Positions 17,668-25,568 of a stretch of 64,000 bases of DNA are shown here, piece after piece. The position numbers were made by a program, and so were the translations under genes. Source of the DNA: Verrucomicrobiaceae bacterium (GTDB taxonomy: Bacteria > Verrucomicrobiota > Verrucomicrobiia > Verrucomicrobiales > Verrucomicrobiaceae); assembly GCA_016795465.1 (NCBI GenBank), contig JAEUHK010000103.1, forward strand, positions 38,855-102,854, written 5' to 3'. Positions within the stretch are counted from its first letter, which is position 1, and the number at the start of each line of letters is the position of its first letter. The notes below the pieces were generated by a model. The model worked only from the letters and a program-made list of their open reading frames with translations. It was not told the DNA's origin and did no database searches.

Positions 17668-18753
17668 TCAGTCATTGAAGAAGTGGCGGCCGGTCTGGCC
17701 AGCCTCGGTCTTGTTGTCCACTTCCCAATACACGTCTTCGAAAATGGTCTCCGGCTCGGGATAGGGACTGCTCTTAGCGAAATCTGCGGAATCCTCGGCC
17801 TCTTTTTGCGCCTCTTTGTCGATCTTCTTGAGGTCTTCCTCGGTGGCGACGCCTTCGTTGATCAGGTTGCGCTTCCACACCTGGATCGGGTCGTGGTCGT
17901 TTTGGAACTTCTCGACCTCTTCCTTCGTGCGGTATTTGAACTTGTTCGCGTCGGCCACGGAATGGCCTTCCCAGCGGTAGGTGGCGATTTCGAGGATGCT
18001 GGGCTTCGATTCGTTGTGGGCGCGTTCGATGGCCTTGCCCACGCCGGCACGGACTTCATAGATGTCCTCGCCGTTGAACTGCTCCCAGGCCATGCCGTAG
18101 CCTTCGGCACGCTTGGCGAGGTAGTCCACATACGCGGACGAACGCTTCTGGCTCGTGCCCATCGAGTAGCCGTTGTTCTCGATCACATAGATCACCGGCA
18201 GGTCCCAAAGCTCGGCCAAATTGAGCGACTCGTGGAAGGCACCCTGGTTCACCGCACCATCACCGAGGAAGCAAAGGGCCGCGCCCTTGATGCCGCGATA
18301 CTTGAGGCCGTAGGCGAGACCGAGGCCAAGCGGGGTCTGGCCGGCGACGATGCCGTGGCCGCCCCAGTAGTTCTTGTCCGGCGCGAAATAGTGCATCGAG
18401 CCGCCCTTGCCGCGGGAGCAGCCGGTGGCCTTGCCGAAGAGCTCGGCCATGCACTCGTTCATGCCCATGCCGACCGCCAAGGCGTGGCCGTGGTCGCGGT
18501 AAGCGGTGATGACGTGATCGTTCGGGCCCATCACGGAAACCGTGCCGACCGCCACCGATTCCTGGCCGATGTAAAGATGGAGGAAGCCGCCCATGCGACC
18601 CGCCTGGTAGTGCTGGAGCGACACCTGCTCGAAGCGGCGGATGCGCACCATCTGGCGGTAAAGGTTCACTTTGTCAGCTGCCGTCAGCTTCTGATTGATC
18701 GGAGCCGAAGCGTGTGCGGCGAGGGAGGCGGAGGATGCTTTCGTCTTGGCCAT
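17668..18753 (-). CDS. pdhA: Pyruvate dehydrogenase E1 component, alpha subunit
   Basis: A 361-aa thiamine-diphosphate enzyme subunit that decarboxylates pyruvate within the pyruvate dehydrogenase complex. The ThDP/Mg motif is visible as GDGAVNQGAFHESLNLA ending in ENN, and the phosphorylation-loop-like YRWEGHSVAD is present. The N-terminal Ala/Ser stretch is short. The beta subunit (pdhB) and E2 are not adjacent: downstream is the start of a giant dehydrogenase gene and upstream is a repeat, then divergent mnmG. The E1-alpha of a branched-chain or acetoin dehydrogenase is an alternative, but the sequence is most like PdhA. Confidence 0.92.
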   Translation of the reverse strand: MAKTKASSASLAAHASAPINQKLTAADKVNLYRQMVRIRRFEQVSLQHYQAGRMGGFLHLYIGQESVAVGTVSVMGPNDHVITAYRDHGHALAVGMGMNECMAELFGKATGCSRGKGGSMHYFAPDKNYWGGHGIVAGQTPLGLGLAYGLKYRGIKGAALCFLGDGAVNQGAFHESLNLAELWDLPVIYVIENNGYSMGTSQKRSSAYVDYLAKRAEGYGMAWEQFNGEDIYEVRAGVGKAIERAHNESKPSILEIATYRWEGHSVADANKFKYRTKEEVEKFQNDHDPIQVWKRNLINEGVATEEDLKKIDKEAQKEAEDSADFAKSSPYPEPETIFEDVYWEVDNKTEAGQTGRHFFND

Positions 18754-18823
18754 GAGGGGAGCGCGATACTAGCGGGAAGGGTGCCAAAGGCAAGCGGGAT
18801 GAGGGGCCCGCAGCGAGGCAGAA

Positions 18824-18941
18824 TGACGAAACCAGAATGACGAATGTCGAATGAAACCCGAAGCCCGAACAACCAGCCCGGCTGCTCGTTCGGGCTTCGA
18901 ATTTCGACATTCCTTCGTCCTTCGGAATTCTGGTTTCGTCA
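18824..18941. repeat. Long imperfect palindrome in the pdhA-mnmG divergent region
   Basis: TGACGAAACCAGAAT at 18824 is mirrored by ATTCTGGTTTCGTCA ending at 18941. Inner arms CGAAGCCCGAAC and GTTCGGGCTTCG also pair. The two arms differ by small insertions of GACGAA-type units, as in mobile REP-like elements. The gap 18754-19116 holds no gene; besides this element it has a parS-like site and CT-rich short repeats (19000-19116). Confidence 0.75.
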
Positions 18942-18954
18942 TTTTCCACCCCCA

Positions 18955-18970
18955 CGTTCCACATGGAACA
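18955..18970. promoter_or_regulatory. parS-like palindrome upstream of mnmG
   Basis: CGTTCCACATGGAACA matches 14 of 16 positions of the bacterial parS consensus TGTTNCACGTGNAACA; the centre is CACATG instead of CACGTG. It lies about 150 nt before the mnmG start. A better copy lies inside mnmG at 19940. Confidence 0.4.
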
Positions 18971-19116
18971 ACCGCCTCGCCTGTGCTACCCTGCCCTTCC
19001 CGGCAGACCTCTCACTTCTCACGTCTCACCTCTCACCCCGCGTTGAATCGAGGACGAGTTCGAGTAGGAGGACGATTCGCCGCCCTGTCTCACAGTCTCC
19101 TCTTCTCCCCGTCTCC

Positions 19117-21075
19117 ATGTCTCTGTATACCTTCCCCAAGCACTACGATGTCATCGTCTGCGGAGCCGGTCACGCCGGGGTGGAGGCCGCGATGGCGGCG
19201 GCACGCATGGGTTGCCAGACAGCCATCCTCACCCAGAATCTCGACACCATTTCCCAGATGTCCTGCAACCCCGCCATCGGCGGTCTGGCCAAAGGGCATG
19301 TCGTGCGGGAGATCGACGCCCTCGGCGGCGTCATGGGCCGGAACACCGACGCCACCGGCATCCAGTTCCGCATGCTGAACGCCCGCAAGGGCCCCAGCGT
19401 CCAGGCCCCCCGCGCCCAGTGCGACAAGAAGGCCTACCAGTTCCGCATGAAGTGGCTCATCGAGAACCAACCCAACCTCGACCTCCACCAGGGCAACGCC
19501 GCCGAGATCCTCGTCGAAAACGACGCCATCACCGGCGTGCGCACCTCCCTCGGCATGATCTACCGGGCCAAAGCGGTCGTCATCTCCTCCGGCACCTTCA
19601 TGCGCGGCCTGCTCCATGTCGGCCAGCAGAACCAAGCCGGCGGGCGCATGGGCGACAGCATCTCCACCCTGTCTGACAGCCTCCGCCAGCTCGGCTTCGA
19701 CGTCCAGCGCTTCAAAACCGGCACCCCCTGCCGCCTGAATAGTCGCAGCATCGACTTCTCCAAGTGCGACCTCCAGCCCGGCGATGAACCCGCGCCGAGG
19801 TTCAGCTACCTCTCTGGCGTCCTGCCCGAGGACGAAGCAGAAGGGCCTTCTGCCTCTCCCAGTCTCCCAGTCTCCCCCTCTCCAAGTCTTCCCTCCACCG
19901 GCCCCAACCAGTTCACCCTCAACTCCTGGCGCGATGTAACGTTCCACGTGGAACAAATTCCCTGCTGGATCACATACACGACCCCCCAAACGCACGACAT
20001 CATCCGGGCCAATATCCACAAATCGGCCATGTATTCGGGCAAAATCGAGGGCGTGGGGCCCCGCTACTGCCCTTCCGTGGAGGACAAGGTGGTCCGCTTT
20101 GCCGAGAAGGAACGCCACCAGATCTTCCTGGAGCCCGAGGGCCGCCACACCCGCGAATTCTACGTCAACGGCGTCTCCACCTCCCTGCCCTTCGAGGTCC
20201 AATATGACTTCATCCGGTCCATCCCCGGCCTGGAGCAGGCCGAGATCATCCGCCCCGGCTACGCCGTCGAATACGACTACTGCCCTCCCACCCAGCTCCA
20301 CCCCACCTTGGAGACGAAGCGCGTCTCCGGCCTCTACTTCGCCGGGCAGATCAACGGCACCTCCGGCTATGAAGAAGCCGCCGGTCAGGGCCTCATCGCG
20401 GGAGCCAATGCCGCCCTCAAGGTCCAGGGCCGCCCCCGCTTCCTCCTCCAGCGCAGCCAGGCCTACCTCGCCGTCATGATCGACGACCTCGTCACCAAAG
20501 GCACCACCGAGCCCTACCGCCTCTTCACCTCCCGCGCCGAATACCGCCTCCTCCTCCGCCAGGACAACTGCGACCTCCGTTTGACCCCCCTCGCCGCCCA
20601 GATCGGCCTCGTCTCCGATTTCCGGAAACAGCATACCCAGGCCAAAATCGACGCCGTCTCGGCCGCCAAGACCCTGCTTTCGGAAACCCGTCTCGACGGC
20701 ATTTCCGCCGTCCAGTGGCTCAAGCGGCCCGAAAACACCCCTGCTTCCCTGCCCTCCGAGCTGCGCGACCGCTTCACGCCCGAGGTCTGGACCCTCGTCG
20801 AAAACGACGTCAAATACGCCGGCTACATCACCCGGCAGGAAGATCTCGTCGCCCGCACCGCACGGATGGAGGAGAAGATGATCCCCGCCGACTTCGATTA
20901 CGCCGCCATCACCGCCCTCAAAACCGAAGCCCGCCACCGCCTCACCGCCGCCCGCCCCTCCACCCTCGGCCAAGCCGCCCGCCTCCAAGGCGTCACCCCC
21001 GCCGACATTGCCCTGCTCGGCATCATGCTGAAACGCGGCAGTGCGGAAGCGGAGAGCGAAGAGCAGAAGGCGTAG
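19117..21075 (+). CDS. mnmG: tRNA uridine-5-carboxymethylaminomethyl modification enzyme MnmG (GidA)
   Basis: A 652-aa FAD protein that, with MnmE, installs the cmnm5 group on wobble uridine 34 of several tRNAs. The FAD motif is VIVCGAGHAGVEAAMAAARMG at the N-terminus. Other family marks are SCNPAIGGLAKGH, TGTPCRL, and GQINGTSGYEEAAGQG near residue 410. The start at 19117 (MSLYTFPKHYDV) fits the family. Oddities: a low-complexity insert of about 22 residues (EGPSASPSLPVSPSPSLPS) encoded by CT-rich repeat sequence, and a parS-like site within the coding region (19940-19955). MnmE is not adjacent. Confidence 0.97.
   Translation: MSLYTFPKHYDVIVCGAGHAGVEAAMAAARMGCQTAILTQNLDTISQMSCNPAIGGLAKGHVVREIDALGGVMGRNTDATGIQFRMLNARKGPSVQAPRAQCDKKAYQFRMKWLIENQPNLDLHQGNAAEILVENDAITGVRTSLGMIYRAKAVVISSGTFMRGLLHVGQQNQAGGRMGDSISTLSDSLRQLGFDVQRFKTGTPCRLNSRSIDFSKCDLQPGDEPAPRFSYLSGVLPEDEAEGPSASPSLPVSPSPSLPSTGPNQFTLNSWRDVTFHVEQIPCWITYTTPQTHDIIRANIHKSAMYSGKIEGVGPRYCPSVEDKVVRFAEKERHQIFLEPEGRHTREFYVNGVSTSLPFEVQYDFIRSIPGLEQAEIIRPGYAVEYDYCPPTQLHPTLETKRVSGLYFAGQINGTSGYEEAAGQGLIAGANAALKVQGRPRFLLQRSQAYLAVMIDDLVTKGTTEPYRLFTSRAEYRLLLRQDNCDLRLTPLAAQIGLVSDFRKQHTQAKIDAVSAAKTLLSETRLDGISAVQWLKRPENTPASLPSELRDRFTPEVWTLVENDVKYAGYITRQEDLVARTARMEEKMIPADFDYAAITALKTEARHRLTAARPSTLGQAARLQGVTPADIALLGIMLKRGSAEAESEEQKA
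19940..19955. promoter_or_regulatory. parS-like ParB-binding site inside mnmG
   Basis: CGTTCCACGTGGAACA matches 15 of 16 positions of the parS consensus TGTTNCACGTGNAACA and is a perfect 14-bp palindrome. parS sites often lie in genes near the replication origin, and mnmG is often origin-linked; no parA/parB or dnaA is in the window. Confidence 0.6.
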
Positions 21076-21122
21076 AGCCACAAGCTGGTGTTAGGCATCC
21101 GTTGGTCGTCACACTCACGAGA

Positions 21123-21641
21123 ATGAACTTCCTCGATACCATCCTCCAATGCCTGTTTTGGGTTCTGATCGTATTCATTCCCTTCTGGCTCATCGGCTTC
21201 GCGAGCCGTCGGCTGGCGGACTGGCTCGGCTCGCGTGCAGCGGCCAAAGCGTTGGCCCTTTCACCCGATGCTCCCAAGCCGCAGCTCACGCCCGAAAGCA
21301 CCTTCGTCGTCGAGATCACCGAACTCACTGTCACCTGCCACCGACCCGATGGTCAGACGGAAACCGTCTGTTGGGACGATTTACAGAAAGTGGACATCCT
21401 CACGACGAGCGACGGCCCACTTGCCCCCGATGTCTTTTGGCTCCTGCACGGCTCGAACGGTGGCTGCGTCATTCCCCAAGGTGCTACCGGCGAAACGGAA
21501 CTTCTGCACCGGCTCCAAGCTTTGAGCGGCTTCGACAACGGAGTTCTGATCAACGCCATGGGCAGCACGCAGGGGGCCATTTTCACCTGCTGGGTGAAAC
21601 CACCGCTAGCCGAAGAGTCGGCTCCCGACGCGGAAGGCTAA
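21123..21641 (+). CDS. Membrane-anchored protein of unknown function
   Basis: A 172-aa protein with one N-terminal transmembrane helix (ILQCLFWVLIVFIPFWLIG) and a C-terminal soluble domain with CWDDLQKVDILTTSDGP, FWLLHGSNGGCVIP, LLHRLQALSGFDN and AMGSTQGAIFTCW. The pattern of these short motifs recalls a widespread uncharacterised protein family, though I cannot name it. The upstream extension of the frame overlaps mnmG and was left out. It lies 47 nt downstream of mnmG. Confidence 0.7.
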   Translation: MNFLDTILQCLFWVLIVFIPFWLIGFASRRLADWLGSRAAAKALALSPDAPKPQLTPESTFVVEITELTVTCHRPDGQTETVCWDDLQKVDILTTSDGPLAPDVFWLLHGSNGGCVIPQGATGETELLHRLQALSGFDNGVLINAMGSTQGAIFTCWVKPPLAEESAPDAEG

Positions 21642-21721
21642 TGCAAATCGGCTACCACCGTGCCCAGACCGCGTTTGAAAACCCAAGGTGCGCTGATCTT
21701 GCAAGGCGCGTCTGGAGTATG

Positions 21722-21772
21722 TTGTTCACGCTTTAGCGTGCCAAAGCCCAGCACACGCTAAAGCGTGAACAA
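21722..21772. repeat. Perfect 19-bp inverted repeat
   Basis: TTGTTCACGCTTTAGCGTG (21722-21740) and its exact reverse complement (21754-21772) are separated by 13 nt. It follows the gene ending at 21641 and precedes the 41-bp array. It could work as a terminator-like hairpin, but there is no T-run, so a REP-like element is more likely. Confidence 0.8.
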
Positions 21773-21837
21773 GATACATGGGGTTCTCGAACACGGCCTA
21801 GTGCGGCTGACATCCACCGATGCGTCTTTTTGGTCAC

Positions 21838-22206
21838 CGCCATTTCGGCAGTCGCTCCCCAATCACTTCCCCGCCAGCTGCCCATTCGGCAGCGGCTTCC
21901 CAAACGCTTTTCCGGGCATCGCCGTTTCGGCGGTCCATTTCCAAATACTTTCCCGGTCACCGCCGTTTTGGCAGTCGCTTCCCAAATGGTTCCCCGGACA
22001 TCGCCAAAATGGCAGTGCCTTTCCAAACGGTTTCCCGGTCGTCGCCAATTTGGCAGTCGATATCCAACCATTTCCCCGGTCACCGCCAAAACGGCGGTTG
22101 CTTTCCAAACCGTTTCCCGGCACTCGCCAGTTTGGCAGGCCTCCGGGAACTGAATTTTCGTCACACGCCAAAATAGCGGGTGTTTTCCATGCTTTTACCT
22201 AAATAA
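21838..22206. repeat. Tandem array, 41-bp period, nine units
   Basis: Units begin at 21838, 21879, 21920, 21961, 22002, 22043, 22084, 22125 and 22166, always exactly 41 bp apart; a degenerate unit precedes them at 21797, and the last two are diverged at their right side. Most units hold a small palindrome GCC-N5-GGC whose inner A/T bases vary (for example GCCAAAATGGC, GCCGTTTTGGC, GCCAATTTGGC; the 22166 unit has lost the second GGC), then GTCGCTTCCCAAA and TTTCCCGGTCA-like anchors. 41 is not a multiple of 3 and several frames are open, so coding is unlikely. The 658-bp gap 21642-22299 also holds the 19-bp inverted repeat; I see no other gene there. Confidence 0.9.
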
Positions 22207-22299
22207 ACATGGGTGTTTAACCCAGATTGATCTCGACGCAAGCCATCCTTTTCCGGTAAAAGGGCGTCGTCTCCCGAAAATCGTTCACCAACCCAACCC

Positions 22300-23076
22300 A
22301 TGGCACGCTTCGGTTTCGCCTTTTTCGACTCTGGGGTGCGCTTTGACCAACCTGACGCACACCCCACCTCTATGAGAACGCTCGCCTCCTTCTTGGAAAA
22401 CCCGTTCGATGACGACGGCATCAGCATGGCCGAACTCATCGCCTTCACCACCGACCACTTGCAGCGCATGAGCGCGAACAATGCCGGTGGCGAACTCTCC
22501 ACCCGCATCGCCGCCACCACCAGCTCCCTCGCCGTCGTCGAGGACTGCGTCACCGATGACCAGGGCCGCCTCGGCGTGCGAATGGCCCGCAAACAGGCGA
22601 AGGACGACTTTCGCGAGCAAATCCCCACCGAGGTCAAACGCATCGAAGCCGGCTTCATCGCCGCCTTTGGTGCCGACTCGCCCATTTTGCTCGAAGCCTT
22701 GCCGCAGGGCCGCACCATCTTCCAAACCTGCCGCGATGATCAGGTGGAGGTACATCTGCAAACCCTGCTCGATGCCGCCACCACGCATCAGGCCGATCTG
22801 GCCCCCGCCACCCTCACCCAGGCCACCACGCTGAAAAACAACTGGGTCACCATTTATCAGGCCAGCGAGGCCTCCACCGGCGCGAAGACCGTGACGCAGG
22901 AAGGCAAAAGACTCGCCCGCGAAAACCTGCAGTTGATGCTCTTCCTCAACCTCCTCAAGCTCGCCGAAATGTTCCCCCGCCAGCCCGAGAAGCTCAGCCT
23001 CTACATGCAGCAGCACCTCCTGGAGAATCCGTCCGCGCCGGAGGAACCGGAGCCGCCAGCGCCGCCGACGCCTTAA
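22300..23076 (+). CDS. Unknown mostly helical protein next to the 41-bp array
   Basis: A 258-aa soluble protein with no signal peptide and a predicted all-alpha character (long runs such as ENLQLMLFLNLLKLAEMF), ending in a Pro/Glu-rich tail (EEPEPPAPPTP). The start is uncertain: the ATG at 22300 (MARFGF) or the ATG at 22372 (MRTLASFLENPF); neither has a clear ribosome binding site. I do not recognise the family. Its position right after the tandem array makes a functional link possible but unproven. Confidence 0.7.
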   Translation: MARFGFAFFDSGVRFDQPDAHPTSMRTLASFLENPFDDDGISMAELIAFTTDHLQRMSANNAGGELSTRIAATTSSLAVVEDCVTDDQGRLGVRMARKQAKDDFREQIPTEVKRIEAGFIAAFGADSPILLEALPQGRTIFQTCRDDQVEVHLQTLLDAATTHQADLAPATLTQATTLKNNWVTIYQASEASTGAKTVTQEGKRLARENLQLMLFLNLLKLAEMFPRQPEKLSLYMQQHLLENPSAPEEPEPPAPPTP

Positions 23077-23204
23077 CCTGCCTCCGGTGTTATCCAACAG
23101 GCTCCAGTATCCGCATGCAGCATGTTATCCGACACTTTTGTTGCCCTATTCCGCCATGTGCGGCTAAATCCACACCATGAAACAGGTCGGGCTGTACTTT
23201 TCCC

Positions 23205-23249
23205 ACACTTCTGTCGCCTATAAAGGTGCTCGTAAACCGACAGAAGTGT
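23205..23249. repeat. Perfect 12-bp inverted repeat before a small membrane protein gene
   Basis: ACACTTCTGTCG (23205-23216) and CGACAGAAGTGT (23238-23249) flank a 21-nt loop, about 40 nt upstream of the gene at 23286. It has operator-like placement. The rest of the 23077-23285 gap shows nothing else clear. Confidence 0.65.
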
Positions 23250-23285
23250 TTCCCATCTGAATTGTTCGGCTAACCACAACAAGCG

Positions 23286-23606
23286 ATGCAACGGCCATTG
23301 AGCAGGATGAGACCTGATGCGCGGCGAGACCGAGGTCTGGAAGTCATTTGCATCATCATCTTTGTCCTGCTTGCGATCTATACCGCACACATGATCTACC
23401 ATGACAGCCATGTGGACAGCACGACCTATTCGAACCGCTCTCTGGCGTTTCCGGCAGGAGGATTCTCCTTCGTGCTCACGAGCTATTTGGCCGTCCGCCT
23501 TGACTCGATTTCAGGCATGATCCGCATCGTGCTGTGGCCGTTCGCCTTCTTCGCGGGCTACCTGATGATCGGCTTGCTCCTCATCTTCCTGAATCAAGTG
23601 TTCTGA
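23286..23606 (+). CDS. Small membrane protein
   Basis: A 106-aa protein with three hydrophobic segments: VICIIIFVLLAIYTAHMIY, AGGFSFVLTSYLAV and VLWPFAFFAGYLMIGLLLIF. The N-terminus is basic (MQRPLSRMRPDARRDRG). The family is not recognised. The hydrophobic pattern and codon use support a real gene. The 219 nt after it (23607-23825) hold no convincing gene. Confidence 0.6.
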   Translation: MQRPLSRMRPDARRDRGLEVICIIIFVLLAIYTAHMIYHDSHVDSTTYSNRSLAFPAGGFSFVLTSYLAVRLDSISGMIRIVLWPFAFFAGYLMIGLLLIFLNQVF

Positions 23607-23825
23607 TGGCCCACCATGAAGACCGGCAACCAACACAAGCCGAACAAAACGGATGCAGGCAACGGCTCGTATGGCATCTGTCGTGTCATCAACGCTTCCC
23701 GCTCGCCGTCGCCTGATCCGAGACGTTGACACCCACCGGCCAAGAACCGCCCACTCTCGCACCATGGCGGCTCAAGCGGGGAAGGCGGCAGGCACGTTGA
23801 AGAGGGAGCAACTCATCCTCACGCC

Positions 23826-24125
23826 ATGAACACCTATGTCGCTCTCCTGAACTTCACGCAGCAAGGCCTTACCAACATGCACGAGTCCGCGCACCGGGCC
23901 TCGGCCTTCCGGGCGGCGGCGAAGAAGAGCGGCTGCAAAGTGCAGCACCTGCTCTGGACGATGGGGGCGCATGATGGCGTGATCGTTTTCCAAGCCAAAG
24001 ACGACGCGGCGGCCACCGGCCTGATGATGAGCCTCTCCGCTCTGGGCAACGTGCACACCAGCACCATGCGGGCCTTTGATGCCACGGAGTTCATCGCCTT
24101 GGTCGAGAAGGCGCCGAAGATGTGA
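23826..24125 (+). CDS. GYD-domain protein
   Basis: A 99-aa ferredoxin-like-fold protein. MNTYVALLNFTQQGL, SGCKVQHLLWTMGAHDGVIVFQA and the central MMSLSALGNVHTSTMRAF match the GYD family, where G-x-(H/Y)-D is the name-giving motif (here GAHDGV). The function is unknown; members are small cytoplasmic oligomers. An R2-type hairpin repeat starts 8 nt after the stop. Confidence 0.8.
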   Translation: MNTYVALLNFTQQGLTNMHESAHRASAFRAAAKKSGCKVQHLLWTMGAHDGVIVFQAKDDAAATGLMMSLSALGNVHTSTMRAFDATEFIALVEKAPKM

Positions 24126-24132
24126 GGTGTAC

Positions 24133-24180
24133 CCGGGGCATTCCTGCCCCGTTTTCAGAGCGGGCAGGAATGGCCCCGAT
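24133..24180. repeat. R2 hairpin repeat after the GYD gene
   Basis: CGGGGCATTCCTGCCC pairs with GGGCAGGAATGGCCCCG with one bulged base, a long stem immediately after a stop codon. A relative lies at 25524-25568, and the core GGGCAGGA(A/G)TG also occurs inside a coding gene at 14694 and 16682. It may serve as a transcription end. Confidence 0.7.
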
Positions 24181-24236
24181 ACGCCGCGTGAACAACGGGC
24201 TCAAGACGGCCTGAATGCTGCTTGGAGAGGATGTTC

Positions 24237-24563
24237 ATGTCTTCTACTGCTCTTCCTTGGAAAGTCCTGTCCTCCCAAACTGGCGTCGGTGTGCTCACGG
24301 AGGGCTGGACGCTCGATACGATGGACAGCACGACCGATGAGGTGCGGAGGTTCGTCACCGAGATCGTGTTTGCGACGCCGTTTGACTCGATCCCGGTGGT
24401 GCAGCTCGGGCTGACGGGATTTGATCTCGATCAACGGGACAGCGCCCGGATCACGCTGAAGGCGGAGAACATCACCGCGACGGGTTTTCGGGCGGTGATC
24501 TCCACCTGGGCTGGCACGCGGGTCTTCGCGGTGGAGTTCAACTGGCTGGCGATCGGGGCGTGA
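24237..24563 (+). CDS. H-type lectin domain protein
   Basis: A 108-aa protein consisting of a single H-type lectin-like fold (Helix pomatia agglutinin type, PF09458 family): EIVFATPFDSIPVVQLGLTGFD, then ITATGFRAVISTWAGTRVFAVEFNWLAIGA, where the TGF..W.......WLAIG pattern is diagnostic. The family binds GalNAc-type sugars, usually as a trimer. The start at 24237 is chosen because GGAGAGG ends 6 nt before it; ATG 24231 and TTG 24222 overlap that ribosome binding site. There is no signal peptide. Confidence 0.8.
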   Translation: MSSTALPWKVLSSQTGVGVLTEGWTLDTMDSTTDEVRRFVTEIVFATPFDSIPVVQLGLTGFDLDQRDSARITLKAENITATGFRAVISTWAGTRVFAVEFNWLAIGA

Positions 24564-24579
24564 GATCCGTGGATGGGCT

Positions 24580-25446
24580 TCACGCGCAGTAATCGCGAAA
24601 CAGGCCGCCCATCATGGCGCCGAGCTTCCAGTCCTGTCCGGGCGGGGCGAAGTGCCCGCGGGTGAAGAGGACGATGGCGTAGGGTATGCTGCCGTAATAG
24701 AAGAAGAGGGATTCGTGGTCCCACTCGCCGTAGTTGCCGGTCTTGCCGCCAATGTAGGTGATGCTGGCGGGGAGCACCCAGCGGCCGAGGCCGTATTGAT
24801 CGCAACGCATGGCTTCGAGGAGCAGCTCGCAGCCGTAGTCGAGTCGGTAGTTCACGCAGCGCTCGTAGAACTCGGCGTAGAAGCGTGGCGAGAGCACATT
24901 GTCGCGGATGGCGACATTCGGCAGGGCATACTTCGAGAGGAAGTGATGCTCGTCGTAATGCCCGATGCGACCCAGCAGATAAAACCACGAGCTGTTCTCG
25001 CTCTTGTCGCAAGCATAGACGATGTGCTGGAACTCCTCGCGGCTGAGGTTGCCCTGCGACCGCTCGAGCAGCACGGCAGCGACGGCGGGCTTGGGCATGG
25101 AGCCGCCGACAAACAAACGATCTGCCTGAAACTCCGCGAGGTAGCGACCCGTGGCGAGATTCTTCACCGCATAGCCCACACGAGGATCGCCACGATGCGC
25201 CCGGTAGGCCTGCTCAAAGCGCTGTGTCCACGGCCGACCATGCGCGGCATGCGGACGGAAGCGAAGACGGGCTCCGGAGGCCAGGAAGCGATTGCGATAC
25301 TCCCACTGCGCCCGCGTCTTCCTCGCGGACACATTCATCAAACCACCACCGGCACATCCTGCGAGGCCAAACGGCATCATGGCAAGCCCACGCCGCAACC
25401 AATCGCGGCGTGTCATCGGGGTCGATGGCTCTTCGTGCCTGTTCAT
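24580..25446 (-). CDS. Class A beta-lactamase-like serine hydrolase lipoprotein (Tat)
   Basis: A 288-aa protein with a twin-arginine signal (TRRDWLRRGLAMMPFGLAGC) and a lipobox Cys31, so it is likely an envelope-anchored lipoprotein. The penicilloyl-serine-transferase motifs are present: S116-M-P-K119 (SxxK), S149-E-N151 (SxN) and K235-T-G (KTG). This marks a class A beta-lactamase/DD-peptidase-like fold. No Glu166 omega-loop motif is obvious, so a true beta-lactamase is not certain. The start at 25446 is used; 25416 would begin right at the Tat motif. Confidence 0.75.
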   Translation of the reverse strand: MNRHEEPSTPMTRRDWLRRGLAMMPFGLAGCAGGGLMNVSARKTRAQWEYRNRFLASGARLRFRPHAAHGRPWTQRFEQAYRAHRGDPRVGYAVKNLATGRYLAEFQADRLFVGGSMPKPAVAAVLLERSQGNLSREEFQHIVYACDKSENSSWFYLLGRIGHYDEHHFLSKYALPNVAIRDNVLSPRFYAEFYERCVNYRLDYGCELLLEAMRCDQYGLGRWVLPASITYIGGKTGNYGEWDHESLFFYYGSIPYAIVLFTRGHFAPPGQDWKLGAMMGGLFRDYCA

Positions 25447-25523
25447 CGGAGCCCGAGGGAAGCGTGACACGGACCAGATGCCAGCGGCGAGTTGTCAAAA
25501 GATTGTCCTTGGCTCGAGAGGTA

Positions 25524-25568
25524 GCCGGGGCATTCGTGCCCCGCTCTGACGGGCCAGGAATGGCCCGA
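25524..25568. repeat. R2 hairpin repeat after the helix-hairpin-helix gene
   Basis: CCGGGGCATTCGTGCCCCG and GGGCCAGGAATGGCCCG, similar to the element at 24133. It directly abuts the stop of the minus-strand gene starting at 25889, mirroring the placement at 24133. Confidence 0.65.

Noticed and set aside
21765..22202. A 145-aa protein encoded by the 41-bp array
   Set aside because: The period is not a multiple of 3, and several frames are open with equal quality. The open frames follow from base composition; no ribosome binding site or known domain.
21838..22206. CRISPR array
   Set aside because: No conserved repeat of 24-37 bp separated by unrelated spacers; nearly the whole 41-bp unit is repeated, and no cas genes are nearby.
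24580..25446. An antibiotic-resistance beta-lactamase
   Set aside because: SxxK, SxN and KTG are present but the class A omega-loop Glu motif is not evident; a general serine hydrolase/DD-peptidase-like role is as likely.
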